In this document: positions 1 through 10,700 of the stretch, one piece after another
Layout: the number at the start of each line of letters is the position of its first letter
Numbering within the stretch: position 1 is the first letter of the stretch
NCBI GenBank assembly: GCA_964538065.1
Contig: CAZIDG010000007.1
Location: 25,412-89,411, forward strand
Source of the DNA: G963664225 sp964538065
Lineage (GTDB): Bacteria; Verrucomicrobiota; Verrucomicrobiia; Limisphaerales; UBA1319
DNA length: 64,000 nucleotides
Direction of reading: 5' to 3'
Notes under the pieces: generated by a model
The model's input: only the letters and a program-made list of their open reading frames with translations
Database searches by the model: none
Told to the model about the DNA's origin: nothing
Position numbers and translations under genes: made by a program

Positions 1-2
1 CG

Positions 3-68
3 TTGGAGCTAACCCGCGAGGAATGGTACCGCCTGCTTTTGGCCGCACGCGGTGAAAAACTTCCCTGA
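3..68 (+). CDS. 3' end of an unidentified gene cut by the window edge
   Basis: An open frame enters from the left edge and stops at TGA 66-68, six bases before the agmatine deiminase start. Only 21 residues remain, ending in RGEKLP, which is too little to identify a family. The short gap to the next gene suggests co-transcription. In other bacteria agmatine deiminase is often next to the N-carbamoylputrescine amidase gene, but nothing in this tail proves that identity. Confidence 0.5.
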   Translation: MELTREEWYRLLLAARGEKLP

Positions 69-73
69 TACCC

Positions 74-1117
74 ATGAGTACACCTGCCCAACTCGGTTTC
101 CGCATGCCAGCGGAATGGGAACCACACATCGGCACCTGGCTTACCTGGCCACGACCGGAAGGCATCAGCTTCCCAGACAAATATGATACCGTACCGCCTG
201 TTTATGCAGAATTGATCCGCCATCTGACCCGGGTGGAAGAGGTGCACATCAATGTCTGGAATGAGGAGAAGGAAGCCTGGGTTCGAGAGTTGCTCAAACG
301 CTATAAAACACCTGTTGAACGGGTCTCTTTTCATCATTTCCCAGCTTATGAACCCTGGTGCCGGGATCATGGTCCTGTTTTCGTGACCCGAGATGCCAAC
401 GGCCAGCATGAGCGTGCGGTTGTGGACTGGAATTACAATGCCTGGGGTGGCAAATACCCACCATTTGACTTGGATGACGCTGTTCCCCAACATGTTGCGA
501 GCTTTCGCCATTTGCCGCTTTTTAGTCCGGGCATTGTCATGGAGGGGGGATCCATTGATGTGAATGGTCAGGGGTGTTTGCTGACTACTGAATCGTGCCT
601 GCTCAATCCCAATCGCAATCCCAAGCTATCGAAGGCTGGTATTGAGAGGTACTTAAGGGATTACCTTGGCATTACGCATATTTATTGGTTGGGGGATGGA
701 ATTGCGGGAGATGACACGGATGGGCATGTGGATGATCTATCCCGATTTGTTTCCACCAATACCATAGTCACCATCGTGGAATCCGATACCAAGGACGAGA
801 ATTACGAGCCCTTGAAGGAGAATTTCGAGCGTCTCAAGGCTATGAAAGATCCTGCTGGCAAACCCTTTCGAATTGTCCCTCTCCCCACGCCAGGTGTGGT
901 TGAATATGATGGGCAGCGTTTGCCAGCCAGTTACGCGAATTTCTATATCGCCAATGGGATCGTGTTAATGCCGACCTACCGTCATCCCAACGATCGGCAT
1001 GCGCTGGACCTCCTGCAGCGTGAGTTTCCAACTCGCCGCGTCATCGGTGTGGATTCGACAGAACTGATCTGGGGATTAGGCTCCTTCCATTGCATCACGC
1101 AGCAGGAACCTGCCTGA
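74..1117 (+). CDS. aguA: Agmatine deiminase (peptidyl-arginine deiminase family)
   Basis: This 347-residue cytoplasmic enzyme matches the PAD_porph/agmatine deiminase family over its whole length and is close to the usual size. It should hydrolyse agmatine to N-carbamoylputrescine and ammonia in the arginine decarboxylase route to putrescine. Visible family marks are the N-terminal MPAEWEPH segment, the EGGSID motif near residue 157, the GDDTDGHVDD motif near residue 213 with acidic and His active-site residues, and the C-terminal GSFHCITQQ motif that carries the nucleophilic cysteine. The ATG at 74 follows the upstream stop by only a few bases and has no clear ribosome binding site. A peptidyl-arginine deiminase is the alternative, but the length and cytoplasmic N terminus favour agmatine. 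Confidence 0.9.
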   Translation: MSTPAQLGFRMPAEWEPHIGTWLTWPRPEGISFPDKYDTVPPVYAELIRHLTRVEEVHINVWNEEKEAWVRELLKRYKTPVERVSFHHFPAYEPWCRDHGPVFVTRDANGQHERAVVDWNYNAWGGKYPPFDLDDAVPQHVASFRHLPLFSPGIVMEGGSIDVNGQGCLLTTESCLLNPNRNPKLSKAGIERYLRDYLGITHIYWLGDGIAGDDTDGHVDDLSRFVSTNTIVTIVESDTKDENYEPLKENFERLKAMKDPAGKPFRIVPLPTPGVVEYDGQRLPASYANFYIANGIVLMPTYRHPNDRHALDLLQREFPTRRVIGVDSTELIWGLGSFHCITQQEPA

Positions 1118-1166
1118 TTTCAAGAAAAACGTTGCCGGTTAACAGCGACACAGGCATGAAGAATCC

Positions 1167-1523
1167 ATGCTCTATGTCACTGCGGCTATTATTGGGCTTT
1201 TTAGTGGAATCACCAGCGGCCTGTTTGGCGTGGGGGGCGGAATTGTCATGGTGCCTGCCATGATGTTTTTCCTTAATGTCCCCATCAAAACCGCCATTGG
1301 CACCTCTCTGGCAGTGATCATCCCCACTGCTCTGATGGGCACCTACAAACATTACCAACAAGGAAACGTCTCCTGGCAGATCTGTCTTGGGCTCATTCCG
1401 TTGGCCATCGTGGGTGGTTACCTGGGCGCTCATCTCACCACAATGGTGTCATCCGAGAGTTTAAAACGCGCCTTTGGTGGCTTTATTATTCTGGTGGGTA
1501 TCCGGCTCCTCTTCTTCAAATAG
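1167..1523 (+). CDS. Half-size TauE/SafE-family membrane permease
   Basis: A 118-residue hydrophobic protein with three to four predicted membrane segments. The first carries the glycine-rich GLFGVGGGIVMVPAM motif typical of TauE/SafE (DUF81) sulfite, sulfoacetate or organosulfur anion exporters. Full-length members have about 250 residues with two such repeats, whereas this one has a single repeat and would have to work as a homodimer, as other single-repeat members may. It ends at a normal stop and no second half follows, so I see no frameshift. The substrate cannot be read from sequence. It lies 49 bases after aguA. Confidence 0.75.
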   Translation: MLYVTAAIIGLFSGITSGLFGVGGGIVMVPAMMFFLNVPIKTAIGTSLAVIIPTALMGTYKHYQQGNVSWQICLGLIPLAIVGGYLGAHLTTMVSSESLKRAFGGFIILVGIRLLFFK

Positions 1524-1622
1524 CCTGTTGGGCGTTGGATAAGGTTGAAAAAAAGCACACTTGGGACTTGATCTTTGCCCCGCCCGACAGCATAAGTTTT
1601 GGGAACTTTAAAACGAAACTAT

Positions 1623-1856
1623 ATGGCTGATAAAGCAAACAAATACCCGGAAAATGTCCCCGGCAAGTTCTACGTGGACAATCAGTGCATTGATTGCGAT
1701 CTGTGCCGCGAAACGGCGCCGCAGAATTTCAACCGCAGCAATGATGGCGGTTATTCCTTCGTGGCCAAGCAGCCTGCCAACGCTGAAGAAGCAGCGCAGT
1801 GCAAGGAAGCCAAGGAAAGCTGTCCAGTCGAAGCCATCGGTGATGATGGCCAATAG
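1623..1856 (+). CDS. Small ferredoxin (single [4Fe-4S] type)
   Basis: A 77-residue soluble acidic protein with CIDCDLC in the N-terminal half (residues about 22-28) and a distal CPVEAIG motif near residue 68, the ligand set of one [4Fe-4S] cluster as in Bacillus- and Thermotoga-type 1x[4Fe-4S] ferredoxins. It carries single electrons between cytoplasmic redox enzymes. An upstream in-frame start at 1599 would add eight residues, but the ATG at 1623 gives the N terminus expected for the family. A strong terminator follows within 20 bases, so this is probably the last or only gene of its transcript. Its partner enzyme is unknown. Confidence 0.88.
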   Translation: MADKANKYPENVPGKFYVDNQCIDCDLCRETAPQNFNRSNDGGYSFVAKQPANAEEAAQCKEAKESCPVEAIGDDGQ

Positions 1857-1875
1857 TAACGTGTCGACTTTAGAA

Positions 1876-1905
1876 AACCGCGGGCATTTGCCCGCGGTTT
1901 TTTAT
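1876..1905 (+). terminator. Rho-independent terminator after the ferredoxin gene
   Basis: A GC-rich perfect hairpin (AACCGCGGGC, ATTT loop, GCCCGCGGTT) is followed directly by a run of Ts. It lies 20 bases past the ferredoxin stop. It is nearly symmetrical and could also slow transcripts from the converging cinA operon. Confidence 0.9.
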
Positions 1906-1925
1906 TACCCTTATGAGGCTTACGG

Positions 1926-3215
1926 TCAGGACGCCAATAGTGCCTGCCTCAGTAATTCCATGGCTTGCTGCGAAGCGGCCTGCTTGAAACTCTCCCGTTC
2001 GAGACGATACAAATAACGTCCCACACTCACGCCCTTGGGACCAGCCAGACCAATAAAGACAGTTCCTACGGGTTTGTCTTCTGTTCCACCACCCGGCCCT
2101 GCAATTCCTGTCAGGGAGAGGGCGTAATCGGATTGAAACCGCTGTCTTGCCCCGAGAGCCATCGCCTTTGCTGTTGACTCACTCACCGCACCGTTCTTTT
2201 GAATGGTCTCTGCCGGCACACCCAGCAGATTGGTTTTGGATTCATTGCTATAGGTTACCAACCCTGCCAAAAGGCTCTCCGAGGCACCCGGCACATTGGT
2301 TAACCGATGGGAGACAAAACCGCCTGTGCATGATTCCGCCGTCACCAGAGTCTGTTTGCGTCTGGACAATTCATGAATGACCACCTCCTCCAAGCGATCT
2401 TCACCGACACTAAAAATACAGGGTGGAATCAGGCTTCTCACAATGGATTCTGCCTGGGCAACCAACGTCCCTGCCTGGCTCGTGCAGGCACTTAGGCGAA
2501 TTTCAACTTCACCCACGCGCGCACAATACCCAATGACCAGTCCTTGATTCACCAGTGCGTCCAGCGAATGGCCAATCATTTCCTCCAAGGCAGACTCGCC
2601 ATAGCAGGCCGTTTTGAGCGTGATCGAATGATAGGGCTCAGAGAGAGGAAATGCCTTTTGAAGCAACGGAACCACATCTCGAGTAAACATGGGATATAAC
2701 TCTCGAGGAGGCCCCGGAAGCAACACCAACCAGGATGGATTGGCTGCTGTTCGAAATTGCCCTGCCGCAACTTCCATGGCCAACCCCGGTGCGGTCCCGT
2801 TGGGATTTTCCAGAACGCATGCACCATCAGGCACCATAGCCTGCACACTGGTGCTTTCAAGCATGGGACGATTTCTGGACTGATAGAACGCCCGGATAAC
2901 ATCTAACACCTTGTTATTCAACGTTAAAGAACGTCCAAGCAGACGGGCAATATAATCACGGGTCAAATCATCCGAGGTGGGACCCAAACCGCCCGTCACG
3001 ATGATAAAATCGGACCGCAGAAGAGCTTCACGTACTGCCTGTTGAATATCCGGACCCGTATCAGGAACTGTGACCTGTCGTGCCACCTCATAACCCAACT
3101 GTGTTAACTGGCGGCAGAGCCACTGCTGGTGGGTGTTCAACACCCGCCCCAACATCAATTCGCTGCCTGTGTTGATAATCTCAATATGAACCACAGGCGG
3201 GGATCTTAAGCTCAA
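1926..3215 (-). CDS. cinA: CinA-like protein (nicotinamide-nucleotide amidase family)
   Basis: A 429-residue two-domain protein. The N-terminal MoCF_biosynth domain (about residues 8-180) starts with IINTGSELMLGRVLNTH and contains the TGGLGPTSDD motif. The C-terminal CinA domain (about 265-425) contains TAESCTGGFVSHRLT and SLTGIAGPGGG. Family members have ADP-ribose pyrophosphatase and/or NMN amidase activity and recycle pyridine nucleotides; in competent bacteria cinA is co-regulated with recA. Its ATG overlaps the stop of the Minf_1886 gene by four bases, so translation is probably coupled. Length and both domains are normal. Confidence 0.92.
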   Translation of the reverse strand: MSLRSPPVVHIEIINTGSELMLGRVLNTHQQWLCRQLTQLGYEVARQVTVPDTGPDIQQAVREALLRSDFIIVTGGLGPTSDDLTRDYIARLLGRSLTLNNKVLDVIRAFYQSRNRPMLESTSVQAMVPDGACVLENPNGTAPGLAMEVAAGQFRTAANPSWLVLLPGPPRELYPMFTRDVVPLLQKAFPLSEPYHSITLKTACYGESALEEMIGHSLDALVNQGLVIGYCARVGEVEIRLSACTSQAGTLVAQAESIVRSLIPPCIFSVGEDRLEEVVIHELSRRKQTLVTAESCTGGFVSHRLTNVPGASESLLAGLVTYSNESKTNLLGVPAETIQKNGAVSESTAKAMALGARQRFQSDYALSLTGIAGPGGGTEDKPVGTVFIGLAGPKGVSVGRYLYRLERESFKQAASQQAMELLRQALLAS

Positions 3216-3631
3216 CTCCGAGGGGTGTCCACTGGGGGATGCGATATTTTGGACTGAGGCAGGAAAGGATCGCGGAACGCACAGGTAAAATCGTAACCGT
3301 TCTTGAAATCTTCCCGGCTATCCGTGGGGGTCTTGCTGAGTATGCCCGCTTCCACCATATTGAATACAATTTCGCCGAAATCCTCACAGCGCGTGATACC
3401 CCACGTTTCCAAGACTGTAAGTGTCATGGGGCCAAATTGCGACAGACTGTACTCCCGTATCCCCTCCAATAATTCCCTACCCGTGACATGGCGGGCACAT
3501 TTCTGACTTTTGGCCACCTTTTTCTGGGTGTAATCAAGAGCTTCACGAACAAATAGATAGCCCTCACGCTGATAGCGGGGATCAAAGGCCACTATTTTTT
3601 CCAGCATCTGCGAAAAATCGATCTCTTGCAT
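3212..3631 (-). CDS. Minf_1886-family protein of unknown function
   Basis: A 139-residue soluble protein recognised as the Minf_1886 family, named after a Methylacidiphilum protein and seen mainly in Verrucomicrobiota, Planctomycetota and relatives. The hallmarks are the N-terminal segment with YQREGYLFVREALDYT, the central HVTGRELLEGIREYSL block and the GPMTLTVLETWGI block. No catalytic motif is evident and the role is unknown. It lies between leuS and cinA with a 4-base gap on one side and a 4-base overlap on the other, so it belongs to the same transcript. The family is a useful phylum marker here. Confidence 0.85.
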   Translation of the reverse strand: MQEIDFSQMLEKIVAFDPRYQREGYLFVREALDYTQKKVAKSQKCARHVTGRELLEGIREYSLSQFGPMTLTVLETWGITRCEDFGEIVFNMVEAGILSKTPTDSREDFKNGYDFTCAFRDPFLPQSKISHPPVDTPRS

Positions 3632-3635
3632 GTAT

Positions 3636-3767
3636 TTATGGCCGTGCCGACACAGCTGGCTTTGATGGCGGATGAGCCAGACGGTAACTTTTCACCGCCC
3701 AGCCCAAAAGCAATAATGACATGACCACCAGCAACACCAACTGTTCTTGTTTGGTTAAGTGCAGCAT
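3636..3767 (-). CDS. Small single-pass membrane protein
   Basis: A 43-residue protein starting MLHLTKQEQ, with one strongly hydrophobic helix (about residues 10-25) and a basic Pro-rich tail. It sits between leuS and the Minf_1886 gene with a 4-base gap to the latter, which supports it as a real operon member. An upstream TTG start would add 26 residues that look non-coding, so I chose the ATG. The N-terminal pattern recalls the membrane anchor of ComEA-type proteins, but no helix-hairpin-helix domain follows, so I do not assign a function. Confidence 0.5.
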   Translation of the reverse strand: MLHLTKQEQLVLLVVMSLLLLGWAVKSYRLAHPPSKPAVSARP

Positions 3768-3838
3768 GCCCACGTTTTGAACAACCGCATGTGGTTCCAG
3801 TGAACCACTGATTCGGTCGCCCCTAGTATAGTAAGCGC

Positions 3839-6726
3839 TCAACAAACCGCAATGTTTACTATCTTCTTCGGCACAGCGATGACTTTCTTGAGCGTTTTGC
3901 CTTCCACAAAAGGTTTAATCTTTTCATTGGCCAGAGCTGCGGCCTGCATCTGATCAGGGGTCGCCGCTGCCGGAACCTTGATAAGACCACGAAGTTTGCC
4001 GTTCACCTGGACCGGAATTTCAATCATGTCTTCCACCAGAAGAGCAGGATCAAACACCGGCCACGGTGCATAGGCCAGAGTAGTGTCGGCCTGGCCAGTA
4101 AGGATGGCATTCAACTCCTCTGTTATGTGCGGTGCAAATGGCTGCAGGAGAATCAGAAACTCACGCATGACCGACTTGGGACGATTGGGCCACGTGATCG
4201 CCTCATTCACAAACACCATCAGGGCCGAGATGGCCGTGTTAAACCGCAATCCCTCCATATCGTCCGTAACCTTTTTAATACAGGCATGCAGCGCTTTAAG
4301 CTGCTCGCGTGTCGGTTGGACATCCTGAATTGTCGGATTCAACTTAATCCGTTCCAGCAACTTGGGATCAGACGGTCCTGATACAGTGGCAGCCTGTTCA
4401 AATTCCTCCTCGCTTGTTTCATCAATGAACATGCGCCAGACACGCCCCAGGAAGCGATACACACCTTCCACACCACGAGTACTCCATGGTTTGACCATTT
4501 CCAGAGGGCCCATGAACATTTCGTAGAGACGAAAGGCATCAGCACCGTAATCGACTAAAATGTCGTCAGGATTCACGACATTGCCCCTGGATTTGGACAT
4601 CTTCTGGCCATCTTCACCAAGAATAAGTCCTTGATTGACAAGCTTATAGAATGGCTCCGGCGTGGAAACGAGATTCCAGTCAAAGAGTACCTTATGCCAA
4701 AACCGTGCGTAGAGGAGGTGCAGTACGGCATGTTCGGTTCCCCCCACGTACAAATCGACCCCAGGAGTGGGCTTGTCATGATCCCCCTTCGCAGTCCCCA
4801 TCCAATATTGTTCCGCAGCGGATCCGCAAAAAGCACCGCCATTGCGCGCATCAATGTATCTCAGGTAATACCAGCAACTTCCAGCCCATTGTGGCATGGT
4901 ATTGGTCTCCCGGGTCGAACCATCAGGCAGACTCACCCACTCCTGTGCTCGAGCCAGAGGTGGTTCACCTGTGCCAGTAGGTTTGTAATCCGCCAATGGT
5001 GGAGGCTGCAAAGGCAGTTTGGACTCGGGCAGTGCCTCATGGCGGCCATTTCGCCAAACGATCGGGAACGGTTCACCCCAATAACGTTGGCGACTAAAGA
5101 GCCAATCCCTGAGTTTGTAATTCACGCGCCGTACGCCGCACTGTTTTTCCTCCAGCCAGGCCGCAATTTTGCGCTTGGCTTCAGGGGTGGGTAATCCACT
5201 CAAAAAACCTGAATTGACGCTAATCCCATCATCCACAAAACCAATCGATTTGGACGGATCAGGTGCCTGGACAACGATGCGTATGGGAAGATCAAATTTC
5301 TGAGCGAATTCCAAGTCGCGGGTATCATGCGCAGGTACAGCCATGATGGCGCCGGTGCCATAGGTTGATAGCACGTAATCTGCTATCCATATGGGGATAC
5401 GTTCACCGTTGACGGGATTAATCGCATACGCCCCAGTAAAGACGCCAGTTTTCTCCTTAGCCAGGTCTGTGCGTTCCAAGTCGCTCTTGGAAGCGGCATA
5501 CGTCTGGTAATTCTTGACTGCAGACATGGGATCAACGACGGCGCCGCCCTTCCAGGAATCCGGAGTCTGATCAGGCCAGACTGATGGCACAATATCCTTA
5601 AGGAGCGCATGTTCAGGAGAAAGAACCATGTAGGTTGCTCCAAAAAGTGTATCAGGCCGCGTGGTAAAGACAGTGATGACCTTATCAGAGCCAGCCACCT
5701 TGAAATTCACCTCCGCTCCTTCACTGCGTCCAATCCAATTGCGCTGCATTTCCTTCAGCGAAGGGGTCCAATCAATCGTATCAAGGTCTTGCAGAAGACG
5801 TTCCGCATAGGCCGTAATGCGCAACATCCACTGGCGCATTGGTTTGCGAATAACAGGNNNNNNNNNNNNNNNNNNNNNNNNNNNNNNNNNNNNNNNNNNN
5901 NNNNNNNNNNNNNNNNNNNNNNNNNNNNNNNNNNNNNNNNNNNNNNNNNNNNNNNNNCCGCATAGGCCGTAATGCGCAACATCCACTGGCGCATTGGTTT
6001 GCGAATAACAGGGAATCCTCCAACCTCGCTTTTACCATCAACAACCTCCTCGTTGGCCAAGACCGTACCCAGATCGGGGCACCAGTTCACTGGGGCTTCA
6101 GAGACATAAGCCAAGCGCTTGCCATCACGATAGTTCCGTTTATCTGCTTCCGATGTGACATCGGCTGGATAGGTAAGCGATGCAATAGGTTCGGCTTTGT
6201 TCGTGGCTGGATTGAACCAGGAATTGTAAAGCTTCAGGAAGATCCACTGGGTCCACTTGAAATAATTGGGATCTGTGGTGTCTATTTCACGACTCCAGTC
6301 ATAACTGAATCCGAGGGCCTGGATTTGTCTTTTGAAATTGGCAATGTTGGCTTCCGTGGTCTTGCGGGGATGCTGCCCAGTCTTGATCGCATACTGTTCG
6401 GCAGGCAGTCCAAAGGCATCCCATCCCATGGGATGCAAAACGTTAAAGCCCCGTGCGCGTTTATAACGGGAAACAATATCGGTGGCGGTGTAACCCTCGG
6501 GATGTCCCACGTGCAGTCCTGCCCCGGAAGGATATGGAAACATATCCAGAACATAATATTTGGGAGGCAATCGGGTGGAATCCGCGCCGTGACGACGCGC
6601 AAATGGGTGGTGGGGAGGGATGCTATCGCCGGGGTTCCAGGACCGATACACTTCCTGACGGCCCCAGGACTGCTGCCATTTTCGCTCGATCAAATCAAAC
6701 GGATACTGCTTACGTGTATGCGACAT
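3839..6726 (-). CDS. leuS: Leucine--tRNA ligase, interrupted only by an assembly gap
   Basis: Class Ia aminoacyl-tRNA synthetase that charges tRNA-Leu. The N-terminal half holds the HIGH-equivalent motif (GLHVGHPEGY). The C-terminal half holds the CP1 editing domain with TTRPDTLFGATY and MAVPAHDTRD, then KMSKS (DGQKMSKSRGN), the anticodon-binding domain and the C-terminal VQVNGKLRG block. The 100-N run at 5858-5957 is flanked by identical 55-base copies; removing the Ns and one copy (155 bases) restores one frame of about 910 residues, the normal LeuS size. I start at the ATG giving MSHTRKQYPFDLIERKWQ, because upstream starts add residues not expected in LeuS. It heads an operon with the small membrane protein, Minf_1886 and cinA. 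Confidence 0.95.
5803..6012. other. Scaffold gap flanked by a 55-base duplicate (in leuS)
   Basis: Bases 5803-5857 and 5958-6012 are identical (55 bases) on either side of 100 Ns. This is the signature of two contigs that overlap by a k-mer but were joined with a nominal gap. It is not a biological repeat. Confidence 0.95.
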
Positions 6727-6867
6727 ACAATTAGGCATCGTGCGACATTCCAACTCCAAAGGCAATCGAAGATTCCGACCGGCAGGCACGCCATGCATAT
6801 CCGTCAACACGTGCGAATTCCGATTAAGAAATTGACATTTGTCCTCAGGAATGGCTTATCAGGGCCA

Positions 6868-7725
6868 ATGAATACTCCCATGCTCTCAAAACGCGACTTT
6901 TTGAAGGTCACCTTGTCGGGGGCAGTTGCGTGCGCCGCTCTTCATCCGGCCGCGCTACTGGCCGCCAAAACCAAAAAAATCCCTGTTGGATTGCAGCTGT
7001 ACTCGGTGCGCACCGAATGTGAAAAGGATTTCGCCGGCACCCTCAAAGCTGTGGCCAAGATCGGTTACAAGGGTGTTGAGTTCGCCGGTTATTATGGGAA
7101 GGATGCCAAGACACTTCGCGCCATGCTTGATGACAATGGTCTCAAGTGCTGCGGGACGCATATTGGCCTGGATACCCTTCTGGGAGACAATTTGGACAAG
7201 ACCGTTGAATTCAACAAGATCCTGGGCAACAAGTTCCTGATCGTGCCCGGATTCGATGAAAAGTACCGTAACAGTCGCCAAGCCTGGCAGAATACAGCCA
7301 TGCTATTCAATGAACTCGCGGCCAAGGTCAAACCTCACGGCATGCGCGTCGGCTATCACAATCACGACATTGAATTCAAAAAACTCGATGGCGAAATGCC
7401 CTGGGACACGTTCTTTGGAAATACCAAGAAGGCTGTCGTCATGCAGTTTGACACGGGCAACGCCATGCATGGTGGCGGTGATGCCGTGATATTTTTGAAG
7501 CGTTATCCAGGCCGCGCTGCCACGGTACATTTGAAACCATTCTCAGCGACCAAGCCCAATGCCTTGATTGGCGATGACGATCTGCCTTGGGAGGAAATCT
7601 TCCATCTTTGTGAAACCTCGGCCAAGACAGAGTGGTATATCGTGGAATACGAAAGCGATGCCTATCCTCCGCTGGTCAGCGTCCAAAAATGCTTCGAGAA
7701 GCTTCAAGCTTGGGGCAAGTGCTAG
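6868..7725 (+). CDS. Exported sugar phosphate isomerase/epimerase-like protein (xylose isomerase-like TIM barrel)
   Basis: A 285-residue protein with an N-terminal export signal of the Tat type (LSKRDFLK followed by a hydrophobic stretch and Ala-rich cleavage region, residues 1-35), then an AP endonuclease-2/xylose isomerase-like TIM barrel. Barrel marks are PVGLQLYSVR, YKGVEFAGYYG, VGYHNHDIEF (metal ligand region), MQFDTGNAMHGG and the C-terminal EYESDAYPP. Family members isomerise or epimerise sugars, often 3-keto-sugars, using a divalent metal. The signal has Lys-Arg in place of the twin Arg, so the export route is inferred. The in-frame ATG at 6880 is an alternative start. It is divergent from leuS. 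The substrate is unknown. Confidence 0.82.
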   Translation: MNTPMLSKRDFLKVTLSGAVACAALHPAALLAAKTKKIPVGLQLYSVRTECEKDFAGTLKAVAKIGYKGVEFAGYYGKDAKTLRAMLDDNGLKCCGTHIGLDTLLGDNLDKTVEFNKILGNKFLIVPGFDEKYRNSRQAWQNTAMLFNELAAKVKPHGMRVGYHNHDIEFKKLDGEMPWDTFFGNTKKAVVMQFDTGNAMHGGGDAVIFLKRYPGRAATVHLKPFSATKPNALIGDDDLPWEEIFHLCETSAKTEWYIVEYESDAYPPLVSVQKCFEKLQAWGKC

Positions 7726-7748
7726 AAGCGCTCCATAATGTTTTAGAC

Positions 7749-7778
7749 AAAACCACGCCGGAAACGGCGTGGTTTTTT
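7749..7778 (+). terminator. Bidirectional rho-independent terminator
   Basis: A 12-base-pair hairpin (AAAACCACGCCG, GAAA tetraloop, CGGCGTGGTTTT) ends in a T run. It lies 24 bases after the TIM-barrel gene stop and overlaps the stop of the converging helicase gene, for which the complementary strand also gives a hairpin with a T tail. Confidence 0.88.
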
Positions 7779-10700
7779 AATTTTCCGCAAAGAGGTATTC
7801 CAGATCCTGTTTGGACAAGCTACGGGCAAAACCTTCCTCACCCAGAACGTCGGATATGGTTTGAGATTTGCGCTGCTGCAACTCCCATATTTTCTCCTCC
7901 ACCGTCCCCGGCGCAATCAATCGGTAGGCCATAACGGTCTGTGTCTGGCCAATGCGATGCGAGCGGTCAATGGCCTGCGCTTCCACAGCCGGATTCCACC
8001 ACGGGTCATACAGAAGCACGTAACTGGCGGAGGTGAGGTTCAAGCCGGTACCTGCCGCCCGGAGACTCAGCAAAAACACACCGGGTTGCGTATCGCTCTG
8101 AAATGCCTGCACCACCTCCTGTCGCTGCTTGGTTGCACCTGTTAACAGATGCGTAGGTATCTGCCGCTGTTGGCATTCCAGCTCAAGCAACTTGAGCATT
8201 TGAACAAACTGGCTGAATACCAAGACTTTATGTCCTTCGGCCAGAAGCGGTTCCAACAACTCGAACAACGTTTCGGTCTTGCCGGACAGCGCATCGCTGC
8301 CCACCAGTTGTGGGTGACAGCAGATTTGCCGCAAGCGGGTGAGTGCAGCGAGCACGTGTATCTTGCTTTGAGCCAGACCTTTATCGGCAACGGTTTGAAG
8401 GATTTGCTCGCGGCTGCGTCGTAACTCAGCCAGGTAAAGCTTACGCTGCAATTCACCCAATTCGCAATCGCGTCGTTCTTCAATTCGATCCGGTAGATCC
8501 CGAGCAACTTGTTTCTTAAGTCGACGAAGAATCAGTGGACGAAGCCGTGCTGATAACCGGCGGCGGCTGATATGGCGCAATTCCATATCATCACCAGGGG
8601 GGTCATATTTTTCGTTAAAATCCGACTGGCTGCCAAGATATCCGGGTTGCACAAAATCCATGATGCTCCAGAGATCGAGCAAACGGTTTTCCATGGGTGT
8701 GCCCGTAAGGGCTAAACGGTATTTGGAGTGCAACTGCTTAACCGATAGCGTCACCTGTGCCGAGGGGTTTTTGATGAACTGAGCCTCGTCGAGAACGATC
8801 GCACGGAAGGAAAACTTCTGGAGGGCAGTCAGGTCGCGCCTCAACAGGGCGTAATTGGTGACAATAATGTCATGCTGAGGGATTTGCTGACGTAAATTGT
8901 GCCGGGCCGGTCCGCTCTGAAGGACGAGCACCTTCATTTCCGGTGTGAAACGGTTGGCTTCACGGCGCCAGTTATGGAGCACAGAAGCAGGACAGATCAC
9001 CAACGTCGGCTGAGGGTCATTTGTATTGCAATCCTTCAGCCAGGCCAACCAAGCCAGTGTTTGGAGCGTTTTGCCCAACCCCATGTCATCCGCAAGAACG
9101 CCGCCCAATTTCAAACGGCTCAGATGGCAGAGGAAATCAAAACCCTCCTTTTGATAGGGTCGCAAATCCCCCACCAGTCCCACAGGCAAATCAGTCGGTG
9201 GAATTCCGGCGAATTTGGCCACATGCTCTTTCAGCACTTTTACCTCGGCTTGATTGGCAAAACGGCTCATGACCGTTTCACCCAACTGCACGGCATGCAC
9301 CATTTCCACCTTCTGGGTAATGGGGCTCAGGCCATCAACACCCAGATCCGCCATGGTTTCGTGAGCGGCCAAAACCGCGTCGGTGTCGAGTTGGACCCAC
9401 CCTCCGTCAGGCAACTTGACGAAGCGGTTGGTGGCAGATGCAAGGCGTTCAAGGTCGGAGGCCGATAAGCGCATCCCCTCTCGTTCCCATTCAGTCGAGA
9501 CGGTAAACCAATCGATGCCACTGCCCTCGACAATCAGTTTGGGACGGAGCTTATGCGGATTCAAAAACAAACGCTGGAAGGCCTGGTTCCCCAGGTACTC
9601 AGCCTCAGCGGGACGTTCAGGCCAGGTCATGGCCAGGCTGTTCAAAAAATGCTCATTGGCATCACCTGTCCAAAGCCCCGGTTCAGGCGTGAACCAGTCA
9701 AGTCGTCGCAACCAGCGAACCGCTGGATCAAGGCGTGGATCATCCAAAAATTCGGGCTTTTCCTGCTGACGATACACACTGGAATTAATCTGCCACTCAT
9801 GGCCATTCCATTGCCAGAGGCTGTTGTCACGTTCGCTGCGGGCCAACAAGCGCAACCGCACCGTATCTTCATTTAACTCAAAGACAAATTGTGGTTTGGC
9901 CTGATGGGATATGCAGATGCGGTCCCACTCAGCCCCTTCGCCAGCGTGCATCTGTCGCAAACGAGCCAAAAACCGATGGCTCAGTTTCTTAACCGGCAAA
10001 CGGGCGTTTTTGAGCCATCGACCGAGCAAATCCGGCGTGGGACTTCGCCGCAATAAATGGAATGTATGTCCCATCAAGATGATGGATGGCTGCCCATCGA
10101 AAAACAACGGCTCAGAAACAGGATGCACGCTGCCATCGGACAGACGAATGTTTTGCGTGAACGACAGATCGCTCTCCTCTTCAAAGAGGCTCGGAACAAA
10201 TTCGGCGACTTCGCCCAGAAACTGGAGTTTTCCACCATCGGTCTCCATCTCCAGTCTTGCACAGTTTCCCCATCGCGCCAGCCAGGCCAGGAGATCAGTC
10301 CCGTACAACAACAAGGGGGCAGTGCCTGTACTGGTCGGATGCTGGTCCGCAAGCCATTGGACAAAAAGCCAGTCACCCGCCGGAAAGAGCTCCTGTTCAT
10401 GTGCCGCCCGATTGGTGAGATCAACGACCTCCTCCACCGATTTGATTTTCTCACCGGTACGGGGACGGAAGATGGAAAAACGGACCGCCAGAGCATTTAA
10501 AACGTTTCCCGGCGTGGAGGGCATTACCGAGCACAGGACACGCAGGCTGGCTCGGGGCGCGTCCAAATGGGAAGGCATGGGAGGGAAAAGCCACTCTTCG
10601 ATGCTGGCAATGAACTCCTGTTCCTGCTCAGCCTGATCTATCTGGGCCAGCCGTTCCATATTGGCCGATGGAATGAGTTCGCTGGGCAGAGGCCGTCGGG

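Noticed and set aside
3839..6726. leuS as two overlapping partial genes or a pseudogene
   Set aside because: The break coincides with Ns flanked by a 55-base duplicate, and collapsing gives a normal-length synthetase.
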